From the NCBI RefSeq assembly GCF_014212125.1, contig NZ_JACJVP010000047.1, positions 1-64,000 on the forward strand: DNA of 64,000 nucleotides, in the 5' to 3' direction. Position numbers and translations under genes: made by a program. Shown one piece after another: positions 8,350-16,365 of the stretch (the stretch's first letter is position 1; each line of letters begins with the position of its first letter). The DNA comes from Cohnella nanjingensis (GTDB lineage: Bacteria; Bacillota; Bacilli; Paenibacillales; Paenibacillaceae). A model generated the notes under the pieces. The model made no database searches, was not told where the DNA came from, and saw only the letters and a program-made list of their open reading frames with translations.

Positions 8350-8698
8350 GGCTGTCACCGGCTTCCGCGCCGCGTGCCAGCTTCGCGGTCACCCAGCCTG
8401 TCAGCGCCAGGACGATGGCCGTGCTGACGAAGAGGTTGGCGACGATCGGCAGCCACTGCTGCCCGATCTGGCCGAAGTAGACGATGACGCCAACGATCGT
8501 TGGCGCGAAGAAGATCAGCATATGCTTGAGCAGGAACTGCGCGGATGCCTCGATCCACGCCAGCTTCACCCAGCCGGCCAGCAGGGAGAGCAAGAGGAGC
8601 AGCATGCCGAGCACGTTGCCGGGCAGCGGAATATGCAACAGTTGATGGCCTGCGAGACCCGCTAGGTTAAACAAGAGCAAGATGGCAAATCCCTTCAT
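8342..8698 (-). CDS. lrgA: LrgA/CidA family holin-like protein
   Basis: The 118-residue protein has four predicted membrane segments and family features: LLFNLAGLAGHQLLHIPLPG, then NVLGMLLLLLSLL and FAPTIVGVIVYF. It is a small holin-like partner of LrgB. GGGGGGAA precedes the ATG at 8698. The stop codon lies inside the start of the lrgB-type gene, so the pair is translationally coupled. LrgA and CidA cannot be told apart from sequence alone here. Confidence 0.85.
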   Translation of the reverse strand: MKGFAILLLFNLAGLAGHQLLHIPLPGNVLGMLLLLLSLLAGWVKLAWIEASAQFLLKHMLIFFAPTIVGVIVYFGQIGQQWLPIVANLFVSTAIVLALTGWVTAKLARGAEAGDSHG

Positions 8699-9010
8699 GG
8701 GCGCTTCCCCCCGCCGTTAACGCTAAAATCCGCTCGTTTTAGCTTAACACGGATGGATGCGCTGCGGATGGCTTTTCGCGCTGCCGCTCTCCAAGAGAAA
8801 TCGGGCGGCAGCCCGCTACGGTGCTATTGGGTGTGGTAGGGATATGGCGACGGCGGAGGGTTACGATTGGGTGTGATGGTACGCCGCGAGGCTGCCAGGT
8901 TACTCGTAAGTACGGCGGGGATGCGGGCAACTGTACCGTGACTCTTGGGTATGGCGGATAGGCGACCAGGCTGCTCATTACCCTGGGTGGGGCGGGATGC
9001 GGCGAGGTAA
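8699..9010. other. intergenic region with degenerate repeat copies
   Basis: No gene is supported. From about 8820 onward several diverged copies of a motif like TTACCCTGGGTG followed by GGCGGGATGCGGCGAGG appear. They look like worn copies of the 77-bp unit that is intact from 9011. Confidence 0.5.
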
Positions 9011-9318
9011 GCATGTTCTTTCGGACGTTGTGAGATACAGCGAACTACACCGTTACTCCTGGGCGTGGTGGGAATGCGGCGAGGTAAGCATGTTCTTTCG
9101 GACGTTGTGAGATACAGCGAACTACACCGTTACTCTTGGGCGTGGTGGGAATGTGGTGAGGTAAGTATGTTCTTTCGGACGTTGTGAGATACAGCGAACT
9201 ACACCATTACTCCTGGGCGTGGTGGGATTGCGGCGAGGTAAGCATGTTCTTTCGGACGTTGTGAGATACAGCGAACTACACCGTTACTCCTGGGCGTGGT
9301 GGGAATGCGACAATAAGG
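9011..9318. repeat. tandem array, 77 bp x 4
   Basis: Copies begin at 9011, 9088, 9165 and 9242 (GCATGTTCTTTCGGACGTTG), exactly 77 bp apart, with only a few substitutions; the third copy differs most. No clear inverted repeat is seen inside the unit. A frame on the minus strand (9199-9615) runs through part of it and is not considered coding. Confidence 0.9.
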
Positions 9319-9399
9319 CGCGTCTAGTCCGATGCGGCTGAAAACCCAATTATGACACCGACCAGCACGGTACCCCAACTCCCAGCGGGAGCGATCATT

Positions 9400-9585
9400 T
9401 AGTTGCAAAAGTACAACTTTTTTAGCAAAATGCGTACAAAAAAGGGATAAAATTGCAAATGTACAACTTATTTCGAGGAAAACTTCTGTTTCAGCGGAAT
9501 ACGTCCGAATAAGTTGTACTTTTACAATTCTTTCGGCTTCAGACGCCCTCTCAGCCAAAATAAGATGTTCAAATACAACTAATTC
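9400..9585. repeat. degenerate repeats around GTACAACTT, about 50 bp apart
   Basis: GTACAACTT occurs at 9411 and 9461, its reverse complement at 9511, and a weaker copy (ATACAACTA) near 9573. Preceding bases are also shared (TTGCAAAAG and TTGCAAATG). The second and third copies face each other and could pair over TACAACTTATTTCG and CGAATAAGTTGTA. The AT-rich composition differs from the surroundings. No gene is visible up to the terminator at 9710. Confidence 0.6.
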
Positions 9586-9709
9586 GACGAAGGCTTGATC
9601 CAAATGAGGCGCCAAGGCCTCTTGTCATTCGTCTTTATCGGGCGCAAATGAGGCCCCAACACGCTTGTCGTTCACCTTCATCATGCAAAACTGAGACTCC
9701 CCGCCTCAC

Positions 9710-9751
9710 AAAAAGCAGCCGCTTCCAAGCACATGGCCTGGAGCGGCTGCT
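9710..9751 (-). terminator. terminator of the GH2 glycosidase gene
   Basis: On the minus strand AGCAGCCGCTCCAG pairs with CTTGGAAGCGGCTGCT and is followed by TTTTTGTG, 30 bp past the stop codon at 9781. Confidence 0.85.
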
Positions 9752-9780
9752 GATGTTTGTCTGCCGCATCCTTCTTGCGA

Positions 9781-12537
9781 TTAACGGTACCGAACGAGCA
9801 GGTCGATCGGATATCGTCCGGCGTTGCGGCCGTACAAGGCGATCCCGCCTTCGTCCGCCTGCAGCTGCAGCTTGAAGCTGCGGCTGCGGTCGAGCTTCGC
9901 GGCCAGCCTGCCCGGAACGGACGCTTGGCAGAGGTAGCCGTACGAACCCGCTTCCTCCAGCTTGTTCGCTACCGGCTGGTAGTGCCAAGACAACACGCCG
10001 CGGCTGTCGGCCGGATCGTCGGCGAGGACGAACACGCCGATCCGCTCTCCGTCGACCGAGACGTTTACCCGCGCTTCGTGCTTCTCGTCGTCGGTCATGT
10101 AATACGTGCTGGGGTTGTATTCCACATTGGCGGAAGCCCCGTGCATCATGCTGATGCCGTGCTGATGGATGTGCTCCCCTTCCACGTTGCGGGCGAGCAG
10201 CCGCTTCGCGCTCGCTTCGAACAGAATCTCGATCTCGCCGATGACTTCGTACGCCGACGGCTCGGGAAGCTTCACGTCATAAACGAATTCGCCGGCCTTG
10301 CCCCCGCTCGCCTTCGCGCCTTGAATCGAAGACCATTCATGCGCGAACGTATGCGACGCGAACCCGGTAACCGGCACGCTCACGAAGCCGCCATCCGCTT
10401 CGTAGACCCCATGTTCCCGTCCGCTGCGCACGTCGAACGTGGTAAAGTTGCGAGTGACGACGCGTCCCGCCTCATCCACTAGCTGTACGCCCAAGACGGC
10501 CACGGCATCCTGCGACGGCATGCGTACCGCGAGCGGCGCCAGCGCCGCTACGCCATACCCTTCCCAGGAGACGTCGATCTCGCCGCGCTCGGCGATTTTT
10601 CGCGTCCCCAGGTTGTCGTAGCTCAGCTCCCATACGAGGCGAAGCGTCTGTCCGTGGTAACGGTCGGCATAGCTCGAGCGCAGCAGCGCCACCGTCGTTT
10701 CCGCACCGGCCTGGACGGTCTGGCACGGCGCGGCGTCGATCACGATGAAGTCGGGCGCATGCAGATCGGAGAGCGTCATGCCCGGCACGAACGCTTCGTA
10801 TCCGAATTGTTTGTCCGAGCCGTCGAGCCGGTAGTAGCCGTTGAATTCGTTGACGACGTCGCGGAACTCGGTGAACACGAAGCCGCACATCTTGTCGTGG
10901 CGGCGGAACTCGTTCAACATGTAGCGGTAATGCCAAGCCAGGTCGCTGTCTCCCGCCCCGCCGTCCACGATGCCCCAGACGTTGCCGCATTCGCTGTTCA
11001 TGAGCGGCGCGTCGGATTGCCGGTTGCCGCCGATATAGTTTTTGTCCGAGCCGGGGTACGTCATGTCGACGACCTCTTGCAGGTGGCTCCGAACTTCCTC
11101 ATAGCCGTTGATGTAGAAATGCCACGTGTTGATGTCCGTCTCGACATGGTCCCGGTTGCACGGCGAATTGTCCTCCACGATCCGGGTCGGGTCGAACCGC
11201 TTGGCCCAGTGGTAGCGCTCGCGCACCCACTCCTGCGTCTCGGGCAAGTAATCCAACTCTCCGCTAAGGTCGCCCGTCAGCCCGGTTCCCTTGCTGTTGG
11301 TCTTGAGTCCCCAAGTCTCGTTGAACATCACCCAAGAGAAGATGGACGGATGGTTGTAGTCCCGTTCGATGATTTCCTGCGCTTCGCGCTCGTACGATGC
11401 TCTGGCTTCCTCATCCGGATTGCCCCAGAAGCACGGCATGTCTTCCATGACGAGAATGCCGAGCTTGTCGGCCCAATACAGCTTGCGAGGCTCCTCGGGC
11501 TTGATGTGAATCCGCACGAAGTTCAGCCCCAGCCGCTTCATCAAGTAGATCTCGTCGCGCATCTCCTCGTCGGACGGATAAGTGAAGTACCCCGTGGCGT
11601 GGAAAGACTGATCGAGCGTGCCGTTCAAGTAGACCGGCTTGCGGTTCAGCGTGATCCAACGGTAATCGCGGTCTCCGAACTTCGCCGTGCCGATCTCGCG
11701 AATGCCGAAGTAGGTGCCGACGGCGTCCTCGCCGAATTCGCCGGAGAGCCGAATCTCGCCCTCGTACAGATGCGGCGTCTCCGGGCTCCACAGCTGCGGA
11801 TCCGCGACGTCGAAGGAGGTCGCGAATTCGTTCTCGCCCGCCGCAAGCGTCAGCTCCGTCTCATGCCGGACCGCGCCGTCCGCGAAGTCGAACCGCAGCT
11901 TCGCCTTCCCGGCTTGCCGCGCGTCGAGGCGTCCGGTCACTTCCACCCGCCCGTCGAGCCGGGTCGCGAACTTCGCGTCCCGGACATAGGTTTGCGGCCG
12001 CGCCTCGAGCCAGACAGGCTGCCAGATGCCGCGAATCTCGCCGTATCCCTGCTTGCCGCGCGCCTGATGCGTGAGGTCGTTGTCCTCCGCACGGACGACG
12101 ACCGTATTCGTAGCGTCCGTGAGCCAGACCGGCGTCACTTCGAATTCAAAAGCGCCGTATCCGCCGAGATGCGTGCCGACGTGCGTGCCGTTCACCCATA
12201 CGTCGCAGGAATAATCGACCGCGCCGAACCGCAGGAAGAGGCGGGAGTCGGCGACGGCCGGCTTCCACTGCAGCTCGCGGCGGTACCAGCCGACGCCCTT
12301 CTCGTTCGCGCCGACGCCGGACAGCGGGCTCGCCCAAGAGAATGGCACGGTGATGCGCGCGTCATAAGCGCTCGCCTCTTCATCCTGCCGCGGCTGTCCA
12401 TGGCCTTCGCCCGCGGGATCGAGCCGGAAAGCCCAAGCGCCGTTCAAGTTCAGCCAATCGGACCGCTGCCAATCGGGACGCGGATATTCGGGACGCGGCA
12501 GATTCGTCTCAACGGAAGAAGCGATAGAAGATGACAT
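9781..12537 (-). CDS. glycoside hydrolase family 2 enzyme (beta-galactosidase/glucuronidase-like)
   Basis: The 918-residue protein has the GH2 domain order. A jelly-roll sugar-binding domain comes first (about 25-180, with GWYRRELQW and GYGAFEFEVT). An immunoglobulin-like domain (about 185-290) and a TIM barrel follow (about 295-560). The acid/base Glu is in FNETWG (about residue 407) and the nucleophile Glu is in MNSECGN (about 516). A beta-rich C-terminal extension of about 350 residues follows. There is no signal peptide, so it acts in the cytoplasm on imported oligosaccharides. Start: ATG at 12537, with AAAGG upstream at long spacing; GTG at 12549 is the alternative. It is divergent from an ArsR-type regulator that probably controls it. 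The exact sugar is not predictable. Confidence 0.9.
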   Translation of the reverse strand: MSSSIASSVETNLPRPEYPRPDWQRSDWLNLNGAWAFRLDPAGEGHGQPRQDEEASAYDARITVPFSWASPLSGVGANEKGVGWYRRELQWKPAVADSRLFLRFGAVDYSCDVWVNGTHVGTHLGGYGAFEFEVTPVWLTDATNTVVVRAEDNDLTHQARGKQGYGEIRGIWQPVWLEARPQTYVRDAKFATRLDGRVEVTGRLDARQAGKAKLRFDFADGAVRHETELTLAAGENEFATSFDVADPQLWSPETPHLYEGEIRLSGEFGEDAVGTYFGIREIGTAKFGDRDYRWITLNRKPVYLNGTLDQSFHATGYFTYPSDEEMRDEIYLMKRLGLNFVRIHIKPEEPRKLYWADKLGILVMEDMPCFWGNPDEEARASYEREAQEIIERDYNHPSIFSWVMFNETWGLKTNSKGTGLTGDLSGELDYLPETQEWVRERYHWAKRFDPTRIVEDNSPCNRDHVETDINTWHFYINGYEEVRSHLQEVVDMTYPGSDKNYIGGNRQSDAPLMNSECGNVWGIVDGGAGDSDLAWHYRYMLNEFRRHDKMCGFVFTEFRDVVNEFNGYYRLDGSDKQFGYEAFVPGMTLSDLHAPDFIVIDAAPCQTVQAGAETTVALLRSSYADRYHGQTLRLVWELSYDNLGTRKIAERGEIDVSWEGYGVAALAPLAVRMPSQDAVAVLGVQLVDEAGRVVTRNFTTFDVRSGREHGVYEADGGFVSVPVTGFASHTFAHEWSSIQGAKASGGKAGEFVYDVKLPEPSAYEVIGEIEILFEASAKRLLARNVEGEHIHQHGISMMHGASANVEYNPSTYYMTDDEKHEARVNVSVDGERIGVFVLADDPADSRGVLSWHYQPVANKLEEAGSYGYLCQASVPGRLAAKLDRSRSFKLQLQADEGGIALYGRNAGRYPIDLLVRYR

Positions 12538-12610
12538 AGAAGTGAACACGACCTTTCGATAGCTGGATTTGCCCCCATTTTAACACCGTCATTATTCATT
12601 TGCAATGTGT

Positions 12611-12616
12611 ATTATA
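12611..12616 (-). promoter_or_regulatory. -10 element (TATAAT) for the GH2 gene
   Basis: A perfect TATAAT on the minus strand lies about 75 bp before the GH2 start. No strong -35 is seen. It overlaps the region of the divergent regulator promoter, so one regulator could control both. Confidence 0.45.
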
Positions 12617-12618
12617 GT

Positions 12619-12647
12619 TTTACAATACAGTTGATTCGTTGTACACT
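12619..12647 (+). promoter_or_regulatory. promoter of the ArsR-type regulator gene
   Basis: TTTACA at 12619-12624 and TACACT at 12642-12647 are separated by exactly 17 bp. Start codon follows at 12685. The surrounding 130 bp are AT-rich compared with the genes. Confidence 0.6.
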
Positions 12648-12684
12648 TAGCTCAATCAGAATGATGAAGCAAAGGAACGAATCC

Positions 12685-13626
12685 ATGAGCGAATCGAAGC
12701 AAGAAACGATCCGATATCCCGCCTCCCGCATCGTCGATATCGCCAAAGCGCTGTCCGGCGACGTCCGCGTGCGGATTCTGGAGGCGCTGGGCGACAAGAC
12801 CATGAGCGTCAGCCAATTGGCCGAAGCCTTGGGCGTCGCGCAGCCGACCGTCTCCATCAACGTGCAGATCCTCGAGCAAGCGGAGCTGGTCGTGTCCACG
12901 CAAGGCGCGAACCGCGAGAAGCTCTGCTCCGTGACCTGCCGCTCCATCCTGCTGGAGCTGCCTGCGAAGCCCGGCGAGGGCTTGCACCGGACGGAGGAGA
13001 TCCATATGCCGATCGGCATGTACTCGCATTGCTCGGTGCAGCCGACCTGCGGCATGGCCGCTCGCGACGGCACGCTCCTCGGCTCCACGGACGACCCTCG
13101 CGTCTTCTACATGCCGGAGCGCATCGACGCCGCCCTCCTATGGTTCTCCGGCGCGGGCTATATCGAATACTACTTCGCCAATCCGATGCCGCCAGGCGCC
13201 TCGCTGGACGAGCTGCACATCCGGGCGGAACTGTGCTCGGAAGCGCCATCCTTCAAGATGACGTGGCCATCGGACATCACGGTCTCGATCAACGGCCTGC
13301 CGGTCGGCACCTGGACGAGCCCGAGCGACTTCGGCGACCGCAAGGGCAAGCTCACGCCGGAGCGGTGGAGGGCCGGCTCCGAATACGGGCGGCTCACCGA
13401 GTGGCGCGTAACGGCCGGCGGCAGCCAAGTGAACGGCGAGGCCGCCTCGGGCACGACGATCGGCGAGCTCGGCCTCGCGTTCAACCAGCCGATCCGCGTC
13501 CGCTTCGAAGTACGCGAAGACGCCCCGAACGCCAACGGGATGAACCTGTTCGGCGCCGGATTCGGCGATCATCCGCAGGACATCGTCCTGTCGTTCGTGC
13601 GCTACCATGAGCAGCCGCAGGCATAA
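12685..13626 (+). CDS. ArsR-type regulator with large C-terminal carbohydrate-sensing-like domain
   Basis: The 313-residue protein has a winged-helix domain at about 10-85 (ALSGDVRVRILEALGDKTMS, then QLAEALGVAQPTVSINVQIL). A C-terminal domain of about 200 residues follows, with YIEYYFANPMPPGASL and DWPSDITV-type patterns. This C-terminal part is found in a known set of ArsR regulators near glycosidase genes and looks like an all-beta binding domain; a ligand role is inference. AAAGGA lies 8 nt before the ATG at 12685. Divergent from the GH2 gene, suggesting sugar-responsive control of it. No metal-binding cysteine motif of classical ArsR is seen. Confidence 0.85.
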   Translation: MSESKQETIRYPASRIVDIAKALSGDVRVRILEALGDKTMSVSQLAEALGVAQPTVSINVQILEQAELVVSTQGANREKLCSVTCRSILLELPAKPGEGLHRTEEIHMPIGMYSHCSVQPTCGMAARDGTLLGSTDDPRVFYMPERIDAALLWFSGAGYIEYYFANPMPPGASLDELHIRAELCSEAPSFKMTWPSDITVSINGLPVGTWTSPSDFGDRKGKLTPERWRAGSEYGRLTEWRVTAGGSQVNGEAASGTTIGELGLAFNQPIRVRFEVREDAPNANGMNLFGAGFGDHPQDIVLSFVRYHEQPQA

Positions 13627-13647
13627 GAAAGACGACTTCCGAATGTT

Positions 13648-13723
13648 CGAAAGCCGTCCTTGGCAGCGCGGAGCGTCTTGCAGTCGAATAGCCGAAAGCC
13701 GTCCTTGGCAGCGCGGAGCGTCT
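13648..13723. repeat. 31-bp direct repeat, two copies 45 bp apart
   Basis: Two identical 31-bp copies start at 13648 and 13693 (CGAAAGCCGTCCTTGGCAGC and on to GCGTCT). They lie between the convergent ArsR-type and GDPD genes and could be the start of a tandem array with a 45-bp period. Confidence 0.85.
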
Positions 13724-13729
13724 CGCTGC

Positions 13730-14488
13730 CTATATCCCGTCTTCGCCCCTTGCCGCGAACGGCACGGAACGTGCCGCCTCCGCCGCTAGATCGGTATCCG
13801 TCGTCACGTAGGCGGCGCCGGCCTCGATGAACGGCAAGGCGTCCGCTCTCGAATTGACCGTCCACATCGAGACGTCGATCCCCGCGCGCACGCACCGCTT
13901 CACGTCCGCGGGGGTCGCCGTCTTATAGTCGTAATCCAGAAACGCCGGCCGGAGCTTCTGCGCCAGCGTCAAGTCATCCGGCGTCGGCGGCCGGGCGGAC
14001 AAGTATCCCAGCTGCACGTCCGCGTTAATCGCGCGCACTTTCTCCAGATCGCCGGCATTGAAGCAGATGAAGCTGCATTTCTCCATCATGCCGCTAGCTT
14101 CGACGATCCGCACCAGCGCAGCCAGATCGGCGTCGCGATGGTACTCCTCGATCTCGACGAACGCGTGCAGGCCGTACGACCTGCAGACGCCCAGCACCTC
14201 CTCCAGCGTCGGAACGCGCAGGCCGGGATAATCCGCGATGCGGTTCCCCCCGTCGATGCGCAGCTTCCGAATCTCCTCAAAGGCAAAGTCCTTGGTCCGC
14301 CCCGTTCCGTCGGTCATCCGATCGACCGTGCGATCGTGATGAACGATCCAGCGGCCGTCGACCGTGCAATAGGTGTCGCATTCGATGCCCCAGAATCCCG
14401 TCCGGCCGGCCAGTTCGAAGGCGGCGATCGTATTCTCGGGCGCTTGCATGCTGTAGCCGCGATGGGCGACGTACTTCACGTTTGGCAT
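13730..14488 (-). CDS. glycerophosphodiester phosphodiesterase
   Basis: The 252-residue protein has the GDPD fold signatures: AHRG at 8-11, PENT at 17-20, the metal ligands in IECDTY (Glu36, Asp38) and the second catalytic His in VHHD (His51). It cleaves glycerophosphodiesters to sn-glycerol-3-phosphate and an alcohol. No signal peptide is seen, so it acts inside the cell. The start at 14488 has GGAGGAG just upstream; an upstream ATG at 14518 overlaps the permease stop and is less likely. Last gene of a likely operon with a sugar-type ABC importer, which suggests the importer brings in a glycerophosphodiester or a related glycoconjugate. Confidence 0.88.
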   Translation of the reverse strand: MPNVKYVAHRGYSMQAPENTIAAFELAGRTGFWGIECDTYCTVDGRWIVHHDRTVDRMTDGTGRTKDFAFEEIRKLRIDGGNRIADYPGLRVPTLEEVLGVCRSYGLHAFVEIEEYHRDADLAALVRIVEASGMMEKCSFICFNAGDLEKVRAINADVQLGYLSARPPTPDDLTLAQKLRPAFLDYDYKTATPADVKRCVRAGIDVSMWTVNSRADALPFIEAGAAYVTTDTDLAAEAARSVPFAARGEDGI

Positions 14489-14514
14489 AGCTCCTCCTCC
14501 CGCCCGGATCGGCT

Positions 14515-15381
14515 TCATCCTTTGACCGCCCCGAGCATCACGCCTTGATTAAAGTATCGCTGCAGGAACGGAAAAATCAAGAGCAGCGGCAGCGCCGTCA
14601 AGACGATGGCCGACATGCGGGCCGCGGGCGTATAATGGTAGGCCACGCTGGAAGCGTTCGAGATCGACGGGTCGTCCTCGACAAGCATCTGTTTGAGAAA
14701 CACTTGGAGCGGCATCTGATCGTTGTCCAGGTATAGGATCGCCGAGAAATACGTATTCCAATTTTGCGCCAGATAGAACAACGTAAACGTCGCGATCGCC
14801 GGGAAGGACAATGGAACGATGATATTGAACAGCAGCCGCCACTCTCCGCTGCCGTCGATTCGGGCGGACTCCTCCAGCTCGATCGGAACCGCTTGGAAAA
14901 AGCTGCGCATCACGATCGCGTTAAACGCGGAGACCGCCGAGGTCAGCCATACGGCCCAGAAGCTGTCAAGCAGCCCAAGCGCTTGGACGACCAGGTAGGT
15001 CGGAATAATGCCTCCCGAGAAGAGCAAAGTGAAGAAGACGATGAAATGGAGCGTTTTCCTCCCTCGCAGCCACGTCTTCGACAGTCCGTACGCCATGAGC
15101 GTCGTCAGCGCGATATTGATCAGCGTCCCCACGACGCTGATCGTGACCGAATTGCGCAGGGCGCTCATGAAGCCGGGATGCGACATTAAGTACAAGTAGC
15201 CTTCCAGCGTAAACGTTCGGGGGAGGAGATAGAAGCCGCGCGTCAAGTACTCCGTCTCGGTCGAGAACGAGATGGCCAGCACGTAGAGCATAGGAAACAG
15301 CGCCAGCGCCGAGGCCGCCAGAACCAGCCCATAGACGACGATCGCGAACGCGCGGTCCGCTCCGCTCGCGCGTACCCGCAT
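14515..15381 (-). CDS. carbohydrate ABC transporter permease (LplC/YtcP type)
   Basis: The 288-residue integral membrane protein has six hydrophobic segments and the EAA loop EESARIDGSGEWRLLFNIIV, which contacts the ATPase. The C-terminus ends in ML-GAVKG, typical for this family. Its start codon shares one base with the stop of the upstream permease (15381). No ATPase is encoded in this operon; such importers commonly borrow a shared MsmX-type ATPase. Confidence 0.9.
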   Translation of the reverse strand: MRVRASGADRAFAIVVYGLVLAASALALFPMLYVLAISFSTETEYLTRGFYLLPRTFTLEGYLYLMSHPGFMSALRNSVTISVVGTLINIALTTLMAYGLSKTWLRGRKTLHFIVFFTLLFSGGIIPTYLVVQALGLLDSFWAVWLTSAVSAFNAIVMRSFFQAVPIELEESARIDGSGEWRLLFNIIVPLSFPAIATFTLFYLAQNWNTYFSAILYLDNDQMPLQVFLKQMLVEDDPSISNASSVAYHYTPAARMSAIVLTALPLLLIFPFLQRYFNQGVMLGAVKG

Positions 15382-16280
15382 CAGAACACCCCTTCCTGTC
15401 CCGTTTGCTTGGCCAGCCGGTTGACGAAAAGGACCATGATCAGGCCCACGATCGATTTGAACAGACCGACTGCCGTGGAGTAGCTATAATCCCCCTGTGT
15501 CATCCCGACCTTGTACACGAAGGTCTCGAACACCTCGGACACGCCTTGGTTCATGGAATTCTGAAGCAGAAAGATATGCTCGAAGCCGAGATCCATGACG
15601 TGTCCCATCCGAAGAACCAGCAGCACCACGATGACGCTCCGCAGCGCGGGCAAGGCGATATGCCAGAGCATGCGCCAACGGTTCGCGCCGTCGATGGCCG
15701 CCGCTTCGTACAAGAGCGGGTCGACGGCGGCCAATGCGGCCAGGAAAATGATCGCGCCCCAACCCGCGCCTTGCCAGACGTTCTGGAGCAGCCAGACCCA
15801 GCGGAAGTAGGACGGATCGGTCATCAGTTCGAGCCGCTCGAATCCCCAGCCCGCCAGCAATTGGTTGATGCCGCCCGACCCGGTCGCGAACAGCAGGATC
15901 GTAATGCCCACGATGACGACCCAGGAGATGAAGTTGGGCGCGTACAGGATCGTCTGGACCGCGGCCTTGAAGCGCTTCGCCTTGATCTCGTTCAGCAGCA
16001 GCGCGACCAGAAGCGGCGCCGGGAAGAAGAACAGCACGTCGAACAGGTTCAGCATGAGCGTGTTGCGGAGCAGCGTTAAGAAGTCGCCTTCGGCGAACAG
16101 CCGGTGAAAGTGGCGCAGACCGACCCACTCGCTGCCCCCGATGCCGTCGAACGGACTGTACGCCATGAAGGCGATCGAGATCCCGACCATCGGGATATAT
16201 TTGAACACGATGAAGAACAACAGTCCCGGCAAGATCATCAAGTAGACGGGAAACGCCCTTTTCCAGTAGCTTTTTGCCAT
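15381..16280 (-). CDS. carbohydrate ABC transporter permease (LplB type)
   Basis: The 299-residue membrane protein has six predicted segments and an EAA motif (YEAAAIDGANRWRMLWHIAL). The segment MVGISIAFMAYSPFDGIGGS and the following VGLRHF are typical of LplB-like permeases. GGAGGGATGAC precedes the ATG at 16280. It pairs with the overlapping downstream permease and the upstream lipoprotein as one importer. Confidence 0.9.
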   Translation of the reverse strand: MAKSYWKRAFPVYLMILPGLLFFIVFKYIPMVGISIAFMAYSPFDGIGGSEWVGLRHFHRLFAEGDFLTLLRNTLMLNLFDVLFFFPAPLLVALLLNEIKAKRFKAAVQTILYAPNFISWVVIVGITILLFATGSGGINQLLAGWGFERLELMTDPSYFRWVWLLQNVWQGAGWGAIIFLAALAAVDPLLYEAAAIDGANRWRMLWHIALPALRSVIVVLLVLRMGHVMDLGFEHIFLLQNSMNQGVSEVFETFVYKVGMTQGDYSYSTAVGLFKSIVGLIMVLFVNRLAKQTGQEGVF

Positions 16281-16365
16281 GTCATCCCTCCGCGACTCGC
16301 AGGCTGCCGGGTATCGCCGCGTCCCGGGAAGCGCGAGCCGCCCGGAACGTTCGGGCTAACCGATC

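Noticed and set aside
9199-9615. Minus-strand frame of 138 codons
   Set aside because: It runs through the 77-bp and 50-bp repeats and has no domain match or ribosome site.
10654-12534. Plus-strand frame of 626 codons opposite the GH2 gene
   Set aside because: Shadow frame; the catalytic GH2 residues are on the minus strand.
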